A DNA stretch of 64,000 nucleotides from CAYSUS01 sp964434165 (GTDB lineage Bacteria > Planctomycetota > Planctomycetia > Pirellulales > Thermoguttaceae), in NCBI GenBank assembly GCA_964434165.1, contig CAYSUS010000007.1, forward strand, positions 1 to 64,000, written 5' to 3'. This document shows, piece by piece, positions 1 to 8,855 of the stretch (position 1 is its first letter; each line of letters starts with the position of its first letter). The notes below the pieces were generated by a model. The model did no database searches. It was not told the DNA's origin and saw nothing but the letters and a program-made list of their open reading frames with translations. Made by a program: the position numbers and the translations under genes.

Positions 1-1843
1 TCCGGCCCGCTTCGTCCAGCAGCGGCAGCTTGGTGGTCGAGACCCACGTGACGCGGCCGTCGGGCCAGGTCTCCTTCTCTTCCTGGTCCAGGAGCGGCTT
101 GCCCGTGGCGATGATCGCCTCCTCGTCGGCCAGGGCCTGGCGCGCGTGCTCCTCAGCGAAGAAGTCGAAATCGGACTTGGCGATCGCGGCGGAGGCGTCG
201 GCCAGCCCGAAGTACCGCGCCATGGCCTTGTTCACGCGAATGAATCGGCTGTCGCGGTCCTTGAAGTAGATGTTGTGCGGCAGGGTGTCCATCAGGGCGT
301 GGAGGAGGGATCGCTCCTTCTCCAGGGCGGCCTCGGCCTGCTTGCGCTGAGTCACGTCCCAGAAGATCGCCTGCACGCCGGCGATCTCGCCCGCCGCGTC
401 GTGCACGGGGAACTTCATCACCTGAACGAACCGCCGCCGTCCGTCCTGCGTGTTCTCCTCGATGGTCTCCAGCAGGGCCCCGGTCTCGACCACGCGGCGG
501 TCGTCGGCGCGGAACTTCTCGGCCAGGTCGGGAGGGTAGAAGTCGGAGTCGGTCTTGCCCAGCACCTCGGCCAGGGGACGGCCGAGAAGCTTGCAGAACG
601 ACCGGTTGACGAAGGTGAACCGGCCCTCGAGGTCCTTGCGCAGGACCATCACGGGGAGGTTCTCGACGAGCGACTCGTACAGGGCCTCGGACTGCCGCAG
701 CTCGGCCTCGCCCCGCTCCAGGCTCTCCTTGGCCTCGCGCAGCTCCGCCGTGCGCCGCTCCACGAGCCGGCGAACCTGGGCCGTGCGCCCCATCAGCGCG
801 TTCGCGTAGGCCAGCAGAAGGCCGGTGATCATCAGGCTGGCGATGAGGGCCACGGGAGGCAGCAACGTTGGTTTCCAACCCACGTAACGGTCGGTCGGGC
901 GGCAGTAGATCCACCACTGCCGTCCCGGGAAGTCGATCATCGCGGACTCGTGCAGGCCGCGGACGACGGCCCTGCGATCCAGCGGCCCGGACTGCCGCGC
1001 CCGGGGCCAGAGACGACTGGGACGATAGTAGAGCAGCGCGTCGTCCTCCTCCGCGCCCCCGTGGAAGACGTACACGTCGATGCCCACCGGGTCGATCAGG
1101 CTCAACGACGTCTCGACCACCTTGCCGACAAGATAGACGCCGAGCACGAAGCCCTCGATCTCCTCTTCGCGCTGGCGGGGCGTGACCACGTCGCGTCCCC
1201 GACGATAGACCGGTGCGGTGAGCATGAAGCCCCAGGGCGCATCCTCCCCCTGGCCCAGACGCATGCGCGCGGTCGCCTGCATCTCTCCCGTGCGCCGCGC
1301 GGACCGCAGCACGTCGGCGAACTCGGGGCTCGAGGCCAGGTCCCACCCCGCCCGCAACCACGTCTGCTGATTGGCCTCGATGTACTGCACGGGGAAGTAC
1401 TCGGGCCGATCGCCCGCCGGCACCACCCTTCCTTCCGCGTCACGATCGACGATTTCGAAGTCCGGCAGCGCCTCGCTCAGATTCTCTTCGTAGAACTCCC
1501 TTTCTTCTCCCAGCACCAGCGGGGCCCAGGCCAGTTCCTGAATCCCCGCGTGGCGATCCAGGAGCGGTCGGGTGAACGTGGCGAACTCGTACGGCTCCAC
1601 CGACTGCGAGGCCTGAAAGAAGGCGGCCAGCGCGCGGACCACATCGAGGTTCACGCCGAAGTTCCGCTGGATCATGCTGACCCGCTGCTGCGCGTCGAGC
1701 CGGAACTGGGCCTCGCGCATCGCGCGCTCTCGGAGCAGAAGGGCGCGATAGACGATGACGCAACCGGCCAACCCGATCAGACCGAGGACCCCGAGCACGA
1801 CCAAACGCGACCGCAGCGTTTCGGGGCGGAGATCCCTGGACAT
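1..1843 (-). CDS. CHASE-PAS-PAS membrane sensor protein (partial)
   Basis: The reading frame begins at the ATG at 1843 and stays open to the window edge, so the C-terminus lies outside. The start gives a short cytoplasmic N-terminus and a hydrophobic segment (about residues 15-32, LVVLGVLGLIGLAGCVIV). A CHASE-type extracytoplasmic sensor domain follows (FQASQSVEPYEF, RPLLDRHAGIQELAWAP, APVYRRG). A second hydrophobic segment near residues 325-345 leads into a coiled stretch and then two PAS domains (ENLPVMVLRKDLEGRFTFVN and DTLPHNIYFKDRDSRFIRVN). CHASE domains sense small extracellular ligands in bacterial sensor kinases and diguanylate cyclases. The output module is beyond position 1, so kinase or cyclase cannot be decided. 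The domain calls are motif-based; the ligand is unknown. Confidence 0.8.
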   Translation of the reverse strand, partial: MSRDLRPETLRSRLVVLGVLGLIGLAGCVIVYRALLLRERAMREAQFRLDAQQRVSMIQRNFGVNLDVVRALAAFFQASQSVEPYEFATFTRPLLDRHAGIQELAWAPLVLGEEREFYEENLSEALPDFEIVDRDAEGRVVPAGDRPEYFPVQYIEANQQTWLRAGWDLASSPEFADVLRSARRTGEMQATARMRLGQGEDAPWGFMLTAPVYRRGRDVVTPRQREEEIEGFVLGVYLVGKVVETSLSLIDPVGIDVYVFHGGAEEDDALLYYRPSRLWPRARQSGPLDRRAVVRGLHESAMIDFPGRQWWIYCRPTDRYVGWKPTLLPPVALIASLMITGLLLAYANALMGRTAQVRRLVERRTAELREAKESLERGEAELRQSEALYESLVENLPVMVLRKDLEGRFTFVNRSFCKLLGRPLAEVLGKTDSDFYPPDLAEKFRADDRRVVETGALLETIEENTQDGRRRFVQVMKFPVHDAAGEIAGVQAIFWDVTQRKQAEAALEKERSLLHALMDTLPHNIYFKDRDSRFIRVNKAMARYFGLADASAAIAKSDFDFFAEEHARQALADEEAIIATGKPLLDQEEKETWPDGRVTWVSTTKLPLLDEAGR

Positions 1844-2076
1844 AGGAGAGCGTCCCGCGGGAAGAACCTTCCACCTGCCCCGGCCAGCGCGGGCGAGCGA
1901 AGTGAATGCGCCCGCACGGACACCGCGCCGAGAGCCGATTCCTGAATGGTAGCCCCCCGTCCGCGGCAACGCAAGCATCGGGCCGGCAGGCCGGCCCCCG
2001 CCTCGTGACGCCCGCGCAAGACCTCTAGAAGGCCGAGCACGATCCCGGGAGGGAACCCGGGGTCACGCAAGGCGGT

Positions 2077-3108
2077 CTAGCCCGACACGCACCAGGTCTC
2101 GCCCCCGAAGAACAGCTCGTCCAAGTCGCCGGGCCCCTCCCGGGCGACGCCCTGCTCGATCTGCTCGTTCAGGCGACGATCGTACACGGGCCGCTGAACC
2201 GCCCGGAACACCCCAATCGGCTCGGGGAACTCCGGCTGATTCATGCGGCTGAGCAGGTAGGCCAGGGTAGGCTCGTCGGCGCGCTCGTCATGGACCAGCA
2301 GGTCGGCCTCGGTGGAGCCCTCCCCCAGGATCGTCACCTCGGGTTCCATGCCGCGAAGACGGATTCCCCGGTCGCGGTCGCGCCCGAAGATCATGGGCTC
2401 GCCGTGTTCCAGCTCGAGCGTCGTGTCGGCGCGGGTCGCGCGGTTGGCGGCGTAGTCGTAGGCCCCGTCGTAGAACACGACGCAGTTCTGATAGACCTCG
2501 ACGAAGGACGTGCCGCGGTGCTCCGCCGCGCGGCGGAGCACCGCGGCCATGTGCTTCTGATGGACGTCCACGGTGCGGGCGACGAACGTCGCCTCGCACC
2601 CGATGGCCACGGAGAGGATCCGCAAGGGGTTGTCGATCGATCCGGCCGGCGTGCTCTTGGTCCTCGTGGCCAGGGGCGTGGTGGGCGAGTACTGGCCCTT
2701 GGTCAGCCCGTAGATGCGGTTGTTGAAGAGGATGATGTTGATGTCCAGGTTGCGGCGGATGGCATGCATCAGGTGATTGCCGCCGATCGACAGCCCGTCG
2801 CCGTCGCCGGTGATCACCCACACGGACAGGTCCGGCCGCGTCACCTTCAGCCCCGTGGCGACGGCCGGGGCCCTTCCATGAATCGAATGGATGCCGTAGG
2901 TGTCGAGGTAGTAGGGAAAACGGCTGGAGCAGCCGATGCCGGAGACGAAGACCAGGTTCTCGCGCGGGATCCCGAGATCGGCCAGAACCTTCTTCATCTG
3001 CGCCAGGATGGCGTAGTCGCCGCATCCGGGGCACCATCGCACGTCCTGGTCGCTGGCATAATCCTTGGCCTTGGGCTTGTCGGCCTGCACCGGCGCGGCA
3101 GGGCTCAT
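2077..3108 (-). CDS. korB: 2-oxoacid:ferredoxin oxidoreductase, beta subunit
   Basis: This 343-residue protein is the thiamine-diphosphate-binding beta subunit of a 2-oxoacid:ferredoxin oxidoreductase. The enzyme decarboxylates a 2-oxoacid to its acyl-CoA and passes electrons to ferredoxin. Visible signatures are WCPGCGDYAILAQMKK near residue 26, FVSGIGCSSRFPYYLDTYG, HSIHGRAPAVATGLK, and the ThDP/Mg motif GDGDGLSIGGNHLMHAIRRN followed by NNRIYGLTKGQYSPTTP. These match the 2-oxoglutarate (KorB) branch better than pyruvate enzymes, but the substrate is inferred. The start overlaps the stop of the upstream alpha subunit by four bases (ATGA type), so translation is probably coupled. The length is usual for KorB. 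Confidence 0.93.
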   Translation of the reverse strand: MSPAAPVQADKPKAKDYASDQDVRWCPGCGDYAILAQMKKVLADLGIPRENLVFVSGIGCSSRFPYYLDTYGIHSIHGRAPAVATGLKVTRPDLSVWVITGDGDGLSIGGNHLMHAIRRNLDINIILFNNRIYGLTKGQYSPTTPLATRTKSTPAGSIDNPLRILSVAIGCEATFVARTVDVHQKHMAAVLRRAAEHRGTSFVEVYQNCVVFYDGAYDYAANRATRADTTLELEHGEPMIFGRDRDRGIRLRGMEPEVTILGEGSTEADLLVHDERADEPTLAYLLSRMNQPEFPEPIGVFRAVQRPVYDRRLNEQIEQGVAREGPGDLDELFFGGETWCVSG

Positions 3109-5015
3109 GGTCTCTCCTCTTCCAGAAGGCTTTCGACGGCTGCCTCAACCTCGGCCACGGCGAAGGGGCGCCCCGAGACCTTGTTCAGCCCGACGGCATC
3201 CACGAGAAACTCCGCCCGCAGGATGCCGCGCAACTGGCCCCGGTTGAGCTCCGCGATCAGGACGCGGTCGTAGCGGCGGAGGACCTCGCCGAGGTTGGCC
3301 GGCAGGGGATTCAAGTAGCGAAGGTGGGCGTGGGCCACCTCGGCCCCGCGCTGCCACAGTCGCCGTACGGCCGTGGCCAGCGCGCCGTACGTGCCGCCCC
3401 AGCCGATGACGAGGACGCGGCCGCGGTCCGGGCCCTCGACGGCTTGCGGCGGGATGTCGCGGGCGATCGCCGCGACCTTCCTCGCCCGAAACTCGATCAT
3501 CCGCTCATGGTTCTCCGGGGCGTAGCTCACGTCGCCGGTGACGTCCTGTTTCTCCAGTCCTCCCAGGCGGTGCATCAGACGCGGGGTGCCCGGCAGGGCC
3601 CAGGGACGCGCCAGGCGCTCGTCCCGCGCATAGGGATGGAAGACGTCGCCGTTGACGCCGGGCCGCGGGTGCGCGACGGGGATCGGCGGCAAGTCCTTCA
3701 CGCGCGGAATCCGCCACGGCTCCGACCCGTTGGCCAGGTAGGCGTCGCTGAGCACGAGAACCGGCGTCATCGAGCGCACCGCGATGCGCCATGCCTCGCA
3801 GGCCGTGTCGAAGCAGTCGGCCGGGCTCTTCGGGGCGAGGACCGGCATCGGGCACTCGCCGTGCCGCCCGTACAACCCCTGGAGAAGATCGGCCTGCTCG
3901 GTCTTGGTGGGCATGCCCGTGCTGGGCCCGGCCCGCTGCACGTTGATTACCACCAGCGGCAGCTCGGTCATCACAGCCAGTCCCAGGGCCTCGGCCTTCA
4001 GCGACATCCCGGGACCGCTGGTGGCCGTGACTCCCATCGCCCCGCCGAACGACGCCCCGATCACGGAGGTGACCGCGGCGATCTCGTCTTCGGCCTGGAA
4101 AGTCCTCACGCCGAAGCTCTTGCGCTTGGAGAGCTCGTGGAGGATGTCGCTGGCCGGGGTGATGGGATACGTGGCGTAGAACAGATCGCAGCCGCTGAGT
4201 TTCGACGCGGCCATCAGCCCCCAGCCCAGGGCCTGGTTGCCGGTGACGTTGCGATACGTGCCGGGCGGGAGCCGCGCCGGATCGACCGAGAAGCGGCTGG
4301 CAAAGGACTCGGTGGTCTCGCCGTAGTGGTAGCCGGCCCGAAGCGCCCGGCGGTTGGCCTCGGCCACCGAGGGCCGCCGGCCGAACTTGTCCTCGATGTA
4401 CCGCAGCGTGGGCTCGAGCGACCGGTCATAAAGCCAATACACCAGCCCCATGGCATAGAAGTTGCGGCAGCGGTCGGCCTCCTTGTTGCTCAGGCCCAGG
4501 CCGTCCACGGCCAGGCGCGTCAGCCGGGTCATCTCGACCTGGAACAGGCGGTAGCCGTCGAGGCTTCCGTCTTCCAGGGGATTGGCCTGGTAGCCGGCCA
4601 GGTCCAGGTCGCGCTTGGCGAAGCTGTTGGCATCGACGACGAGGATCCCGCCCGGGACCAGGTCGGAAAGGTTGGTGGCCAGCGCGGCCGGATTCATCGC
4701 CACGAGGGCGTCGACGGCGTCGCCCGGCGTGAAGATGTCGCGGCTGGCGAAATGGATCTGGAAGCCGCTCACCCCGGCCCGCGTGCCGCGCGGAGCGCGG
4801 ATCTCGGCCGGGTAGTCGGGGAACGTGGCCACGTCGTTACCGGCCAGGGCCGAGGTGCTGGTCAGCTGGCTCCCGGCCAGTTGCATGCCGTCGCCCGAAT
4901 CGCCGCAGAAACGGACCGTGGCGGCGGCGAGCTTCTCGGGGGCGTGATCGACGGGCGGATCGGAAACGCTGGTCTCCGGGCCGTGGGAGGTCATTGCGGC
5001 GGTGGGGTTGGACAT
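3105..5015 (-). CDS. korA: 2-oxoacid:ferredoxin oxidoreductase, fused gamma-alpha subunit
   Basis: The 636-residue protein joins an N-terminal gamma domain (about residues 30-215, VRFCGDSGDGMQLAGSQL, FPDYPAEIRAPRGT) to a pyrimidine-binding alpha domain (about 250-630). The alpha domain carries GNQALGWGLMAASKLSG, YPITPASDILHELSK, ATSGPGMSLKAEALGLA and QRAGPSTGMPTKTEQADL. This fused architecture is typical of KorA in 2-oxoglutarate:ferredoxin oxidoreductases, whose partner is the downstream beta subunit. The pair would link the TCA cycle to ferredoxin in the cytoplasm. No ferredoxin or delta subunit lies next to it. The first ATG at 5015 was kept because it gives a normal N-terminus, although its ribosome-binding site is weak. 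A sigma-70-like promoter lies just upstream. Confidence 0.92.
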   Translation of the reverse strand: MSNPTAAMTSHGPETSVSDPPVDHAPEKLAAATVRFCGDSGDGMQLAGSQLTSTSALAGNDVATFPDYPAEIRAPRGTRAGVSGFQIHFASRDIFTPGDAVDALVAMNPAALATNLSDLVPGGILVVDANSFAKRDLDLAGYQANPLEDGSLDGYRLFQVEMTRLTRLAVDGLGLSNKEADRCRNFYAMGLVYWLYDRSLEPTLRYIEDKFGRRPSVAEANRRALRAGYHYGETTESFASRFSVDPARLPPGTYRNVTGNQALGWGLMAASKLSGCDLFYATYPITPASDILHELSKRKSFGVRTFQAEDEIAAVTSVIGASFGGAMGVTATSGPGMSLKAEALGLAVMTELPLVVINVQRAGPSTGMPTKTEQADLLQGLYGRHGECPMPVLAPKSPADCFDTACEAWRIAVRSMTPVLVLSDAYLANGSEPWRIPRVKDLPPIPVAHPRPGVNGDVFHPYARDERLARPWALPGTPRLMHRLGGLEKQDVTGDVSYAPENHERMIEFRARKVAAIARDIPPQAVEGPDRGRVLVIGWGGTYGALATAVRRLWQRGAEVAHAHLRYLNPLPANLGEVLRRYDRVLIAELNRGQLRGILRAEFLVDAVGLNKVSGRPFAVAEVEAAVESLLEEERP

Positions 5016-5070
5016 TGCGGAAATCGGGCGACCCTCCGGCGGGAGTCAGCCCGGGCTTGTATTTTTGCCA

Positions 5071-5099
5071 ATTGTACCAGTCTTAAACTACTTTGTGAA
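5071..5099 (-). promoter_or_regulatory. candidate sigma-70 promoter for korAB
   Basis: On the minus strand, TTCACA (5094-5099) is followed after 17 bases by TACAAT (5071-5076). Each hexamer matches the consensus at five of six positions, and the spacing is ideal. The -10 hexamer lies 55 bases before the korA start in a short AT-rich patch (5061-5125) that stands out from GC-rich surroundings. The call rests on sequence only. Confidence 0.55.
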
Positions 5100-5288
5100 T
5101 CGACATTGGTAAGATTGGCATTCAGCCCGATCCGCAGGATTTCCCAACTCGTGCGGGGCACGAGCATTACCGCTCACGCTGCGCGGAGACGCGAGGGAAT
5201 AGAAGACCGCTGCCGTGATCGATTCTCTGCCTCGGCTCCTGTTCGGCGGAGGGGGCTTCGCGCGACGGTCGTGGTTCGTCGGCGGGCT

Positions 5289-6122
5289 TCAATCGGCCGC
5301 CGCCCCCCCCGATCCGCCTGGCCTTCCCTTGCCATAGAACCGCGACAGGTTGATCCCCCCGCGGAGTTCTTCCTCCAGGAGCTTGATCCGCATCTCCAGC
5401 CGGTCCACGCGGCGAAGCAGCAGGGGGACGAGGTTCTGCGTCGTCTCCGCGGGCCGGGGTCTGGGGACCGAGGGGTAGCCGAGCTGGCGTGACAGGGCGG
5501 AGAAGAGATAGAGCGGGTCCTTCCGGCGATTGGCCAGGGCGATGCGGCCCTCTTTCTCGCCGAACAGGATCGGCCGGCCCGGGTCGCCCTGGCGCTTGAC
5601 GTACTCCTGGCTGCGGACATACACCATGTCGGCGAAATCGACGATGCCCACCTGGCGCCGGACGGTGAGGATCCACGCGCGCCAGCCCTCGTCGAACACG
5701 GGGTCGCGGGAGATTGCCTCCAGGCCCGGGTCGTAGCCCAGCCGGTTGCGGCAGATGGCCTCGAACTGGTAAAGGAAGCAGCCTTGGGGCGAAGCGCCTT
5801 TCGCCCGGTAATCGGCCTCGCGCTGGAGGATCTCCAGGCCGACGCGGAAATCGAACCGGCCTTCTTCGCGCTCGGCCTCGCCGATCACGTAGGCCTGGAA
5901 GGGCGTGAAGTAGTGCGCCAGCCGGGCCATGGCCGGGCCGAACGCGCCCGTGTGCCGCAGCTCGGAGGCCATGAAGTCGATGGCCATCGGCAGTTTGGTG
6001 GTGGCGAGGACCTCCAGGCGCACCGAGGCGAGGAGGTCCTGCGTCGACACCCCTTGCTGCATCCGCTCGCGCAGGGCGCGGAAGAAGTAAGCCTGTTCGA
6101 TGTACTCTTCGCGTTCGAGCAT
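5289..6122 (-). CDS. conserved protein of unknown function
   Basis: This 277-residue soluble protein has no signal peptide or membrane segment. The first two thirds look alpha-helical and rich in aromatic and charged residues (EEYIEQAYFFRALRERM, HTGAFGPAMARLAHYFTPFQAYV, FDFRVGLEILQREADYRA). The C-terminus contains a probable coiled-coil segment (LVPLLLRRVDRLEMRIKLLEEELRGGI, which is given here only as its location near residues 225-252). Low-complexity glycine and alanine end the chain. I do not recognise a catalytic motif. It lies between korAB and a Gfo/Idh/MocA oxidoreductase on the same strand, with gaps of about 100-270 bases, so operon membership is uncertain. The family is probably planctomycete-restricted, but that is inference. 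Confidence 0.7.
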   Translation of the reverse strand: MLEREEYIEQAYFFRALRERMQQGVSTQDLLASVRLEVLATTKLPMAIDFMASELRHTGAFGPAMARLAHYFTPFQAYVIGEAEREEGRFDFRVGLEILQREADYRAKGASPQGCFLYQFEAICRNRLGYDPGLEAISRDPVFDEGWRAWILTVRRQVGIVDFADMVYVRSQEYVKRQGDPGRPILFGEKEGRIALANRRKDPLYLFSALSRQLGYPSVPRPRPAETTQNLVPLLLRRVDRLEMRIKLLEEELRGGINLSRFYGKGRPGGSGGAAAD

Positions 6123-6220
6123 TGCGGGGAAGGGGACCGGCGAGTACGAAGTGGAAGGAGCACGCCCGACGCGTCCTCCCCCCGCTTCGTCATCCGCTAT
6201 TCATCATTCGCCATTTCCCC

Positions 6221-7558
6221 TCACAGCGTCCACCCCTTGCGATACTCGCGGCGGAGGAACCTCTCGGCCTCGGGGCAATTGGCTGCCTTGAGGTTCTCCG
6301 CGTCCCACTCCAGAGGCGACCCGACGCGGTAGGACACGGCGCCCAGCAGGGCTGCCTCGGTGAGCGGCCCGGAGTAGGCGAAGTTGCAGGTCGTGGGCCC
6401 GCCCGACTTGCAGGCTTCGACCCATTCCTTGTGATGACCGATCGAGTTGGGGATGGTCGGCTCCGGGGGCTTGAAGTCGGCGTACTTCTTCTTGGGCAGC
6501 AGGTAGCGGTGCGAGTAGTCGGCCAAGAGCATGCCGGTCGTACCGACGAATAGGATGCCCTGCTTCTGCCGCGGGACGGGCTCTTGGATCCCCGTCATCG
6601 CGGCGAGCTTCTTGTCGAGCTCATCGTAGTCGGGCTGCTTGCCGCCGTCGTACCAGGTGAGCCGGACCGGCGGCCGCTTGCCCCGCGCAGGGAAGTCGTA
6701 GCGGACGATGACCCATTGGTGACAGCTCTCCGGATGCACCGGCTGCGAGCCCTCGGCCGCCACGCGCGTGGGGTACTTCAAGTCCAGGGCCCAGAACGGC
6801 AGGTCCGAGTAGTGGCAGTAGAAATCGCCCAGTCCGCCCGTGGCAAAATCCCACCAGCAGCGCCACCTGAAGGGACAATAGGCCGAGTGATAGGGGCGGT
6901 AGGGCGCCGGGCCGAGCCAGAGGTCCCAGTCCAGTCCCTCGGGGACGGGCGGGGTGTCGGTGGGGCGGTCGCCCATGCTGTATCGCGCCGGGTTCCACAC
7001 GTGGACCTCGGCCACCGGACCGATGGCACCGCCTTGAACCAGCTCCACGACGCGGCGGTAGTTGTCGCCCGCGTGGATCTGCGTGCCGAGCTGGGTAACG
7101 AGCTTGTTCTCGACGGCCAGCTTGGTGAGCGTGCGGGCCTCGTGGACGGTGCGCGTCAGCGGCTTCTCGCAGTAGACGTGCTTGCCCAGTCGCAGGGCCA
7201 TGGCCGCGGCCGGGGCGTGGGTATGGTCGGGCGTGCTGACCACGACGGCCTGGACCTTGGAGCCGATCTTGTCGAGCATCTTGCGGAAGTCCTTGAACTT
7301 TTCCGCCTGCGGATACTTCTCGAAGGTCTTGGCGGCGTGCTTCTCGTCCACGTCGCACATGGCGACGAAGTTCGCGCCCGCCGAGTCCACCCCGCTGACA
7401 TTGCCGCGGCCGCGGCCGCCGATACCGATGCAGGCCACGTCGAGCTTTTCGCTGGGAGAATCGCCCTGGGCCCACACGCGGCCGAGCGAGAGGAGCGCGC
7501 CGGCACCGGCCGCCGTGGATGCCTTCAGTACGTCACGTCGGGTCGTCTTGCGCAGCAT
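6221..7558 (-). CDS. Tat-exported Gfo/Idh/MocA family oxidoreductase
   Basis: The protein is about 445 residues if started at the ATG at 7558, which has GGAG about ten bases upstream and places a twin-arginine signal at the very N-terminus (TTRRDVLKASTAAGAGALLS). An upstream in-frame ATG at 7636 would bury that signal and was rejected. The Rossmann part shows VACIGIGGRGRGNVSG, CDVDEKHAAKTFEKYP, VVSTPDHTHAPAAAMALRLG and the catalytic-lysine motif CEKPLTRTVHEAR. A long C-terminal Gfo/Idh substrate domain follows. Secreted members of this family are hugely expanded in planctomycetes and usually act on sugars or inositols with bound NAD(P). The substrate here is unknown. Confidence 0.9.
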   Translation of the reverse strand: MLRKTTRRDVLKASTAAGAGALLSLGRVWAQGDSPSEKLDVACIGIGGRGRGNVSGVDSAGANFVAMCDVDEKHAAKTFEKYPQAEKFKDFRKMLDKIGSKVQAVVVSTPDHTHAPAAAMALRLGKHVYCEKPLTRTVHEARTLTKLAVENKLVTQLGTQIHAGDNYRRVVELVQGGAIGPVAEVHVWNPARYSMGDRPTDTPPVPEGLDWDLWLGPAPYRPYHSAYCPFRWRCWWDFATGGLGDFYCHYSDLPFWALDLKYPTRVAAEGSQPVHPESCHQWVIVRYDFPARGKRPPVRLTWYDGGKQPDYDELDKKLAAMTGIQEPVPRQKQGILFVGTTGMLLADYSHRYLLPKKKYADFKPPEPTIPNSIGHHKEWVEACKSGGPTTCNFAYSGPLTEAALLGAVSYRVGSPLEWDAENLKAANCPEAERFLRREYRKGWTL

Positions 7559-8072
7559 GGTAGAGTTCTCCGGAATAGCAGGGGGCTGGGAGGCAGGAGT
7601 CAGGAATCGGAGGTGGGAGCACGGATGGGGCCGCACCAGTGCCGGAATGCAGCTACGTGCCTGGTCATCGGATCACCAACCGGTCAGGGCGAAGGCGGCT
7701 GCAGGACATGGACTCTGCTGCGCCCGCAGACATCGTCGGAGTCCCGCGCATTCGTCGTCAGGAGATAGTCGAGTCGTACATTGCGATCGGAGATCGAGTG
7801 CCTACATCCGATGATCGTCTCACCGGGCGTCGCGCTTCATTGCCCCATTGCTCGCGAAGGCCGCCACACAACGTGCTCTTGACGAACGCGGGGACCGTGA
7901 GTCCAATGGCCACTTGCAGCCAGGTCCTTCGGCGTTGGGTGGCATGGCCCGGAAACGCCGGCCCATGGGAGTCATGCTAACCCGGTCCCTCCCGACGTGC
8001 AATCCCGAGGGAGGCGGGCGCCTCTCGATGTGGTCTCTCAGGCGGCGTGTGTCTCGGCTGGGATAAAGAAGC
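7559..8072. other. intergenic region with promoter candidate and gene remnant
   Basis: No intact gene is convincing here. On the plus strand TTGACG (7879-7884) and TCCAAT (7902-7907), 17 bases apart, could be a weak promoter for rsmG with a leader of about 165 bases. The left part holds a minus-strand PIN-domain remnant, listed separately. Near 7586-7620 there is a GGAGTCAGGA-type simple motif, which also occurs inside uvrA near 44474. Confidence 0.4.
7684..7800 (-). pseudogene. PIN-domain (VapC-like) toxin C-terminal remnant
   Basis: Reading the minus strand into the stop at 7684-7686 gives RNVRLDYLLTTNARDSDDV followed by a short tail with HVLQP. This resembles the C-terminal end of VapC-type PIN ribonucleases, where a strand of this type ends in TTNxRDF and is followed by a V-L-x-P-x-E-F tail. 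The conserved phenylalanine after RD is serine here, and no start codon or catalytic acidic residues are found upstream. It looks like the tail of a decayed toxin gene. The match is short, so confidence is low. Confidence 0.3.
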
Positions 8073-8747
8073 ATGGACAACACGCTCAACGCCGCCCTCA
8101 AGCGGCACGGTCTTGAGCTTCCGCCCGACCAGGTCGAGCGGCTCGACCGCTTCTGCGCGCTCGTCTGGGAGTGGAACCGGAAGCTTAATCTCACCCGGCA
8201 CACCGACTACGAGAGGTTCGTCGGCCGGGACGTGGTCGATGGTCTCGCCCTGGCCGAGTTGCTTCAGACCGGCGAGCGCGTGCTCGACGTGGGGACTGGC
8301 GCCGGCATGCCCGGCGCGATCCTGGCCATCGTGCGCCCCGACCTGGAGGTGTGGCTTTCGGAGTCGGTCGGCAAGAAGGCGCGGGCCACGGCCGACATCG
8401 TGGACCGGACCGGCCTCTCCTTGCCGGTTCACCACGGACGGGCCGAGGATCTCCTGGCGTCCCGGCCGTTCAACACGCTGGTCGTCCGTGCCGTGGCCAG
8501 GCTGAAGAAGCTCCTCGAGTGGTTCCAGCCGCGGTGGCAGGCGTTCGACCGCATGCTGCTGGTCAAGGGGCCGGCCTGGGTCGAGGAACGCGGCGAAGTC
8601 CGGCATTTCGGCCTGCTGGCGAACCTGGCCCTCCGCAAGCTCAAGGCGTATCCCCTGCCCGGCACGGACTCCGAGAGCGTGATCCTGCAAATCTGCCCGA
8701 ACGATCGGCTCCTCGGCGAGCTCGGTTGCCGCCTGCGGCGGTGGTAG
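8073..8747 (+). CDS. rsmG: 16S rRNA (guanine-527-N7)-methyltransferase RsmG
   Basis: This 224-residue protein methylates N7 of G527 in 16S rRNA using S-adenosylmethionine. The family signatures are clear: WEWNRKLNLTRH near residue 33, the SAM-binding motif VLDVGTGAGMPGAILAIVRP near residue 70, then ESVGKKARATADIVDRTGL and the HGRAEDL segment. The length matches the family. It is not next to mnmG or parA, its usual partners in many bacteria. The AAAGAAG sequence a few bases before the ATG is a modest ribosome-binding site. The following gene (AraC type) is about 110 bases downstream and may be transcribed separately, since a weak hairpin lies between them. Confidence 0.92.
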   Translation: MDNTLNAALKRHGLELPPDQVERLDRFCALVWEWNRKLNLTRHTDYERFVGRDVVDGLALAELLQTGERVLDVGTGAGMPGAILAIVRPDLEVWLSESVGKKARATADIVDRTGLSLPVHHGRAEDLLASRPFNTLVVRAVARLKKLLEWFQPRWQAFDRMLLVKGPAWVEERGEVRHFGLLANLALRKLKAYPLPGTDSESVILQICPNDRLLGELGCRLRRW

Positions 8748-8753
8748 CCCCGT

Positions 8754-8778
8754 GGCTGGCGGCCCCGCCAAGCCCTTT
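8754..8778 (+). terminator. weak hairpin after rsmG
   Basis: GGCTGGCGG pairs with CCGCCAAGCC around a two-base loop with a single A bulge and is followed by CTTT. The loop is too small to close as drawn, so one pair must open. The T-run is short, so termination would be inefficient if it occurs. Confidence 0.28.
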
Positions 8779-8855
8779 CCCCGAAGTCCGCAAGAAATGT
8801 CAAGCGTGTTGGGCGGCCGGCCCCCTAGAATCACCCGGTGTGAAGGAGACGTGCC

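Noticed and set aside
3324..5492. A 722-codon plus-strand open frame over korA
   Set aside because: It is antisense to korA, which shows full family signatures.
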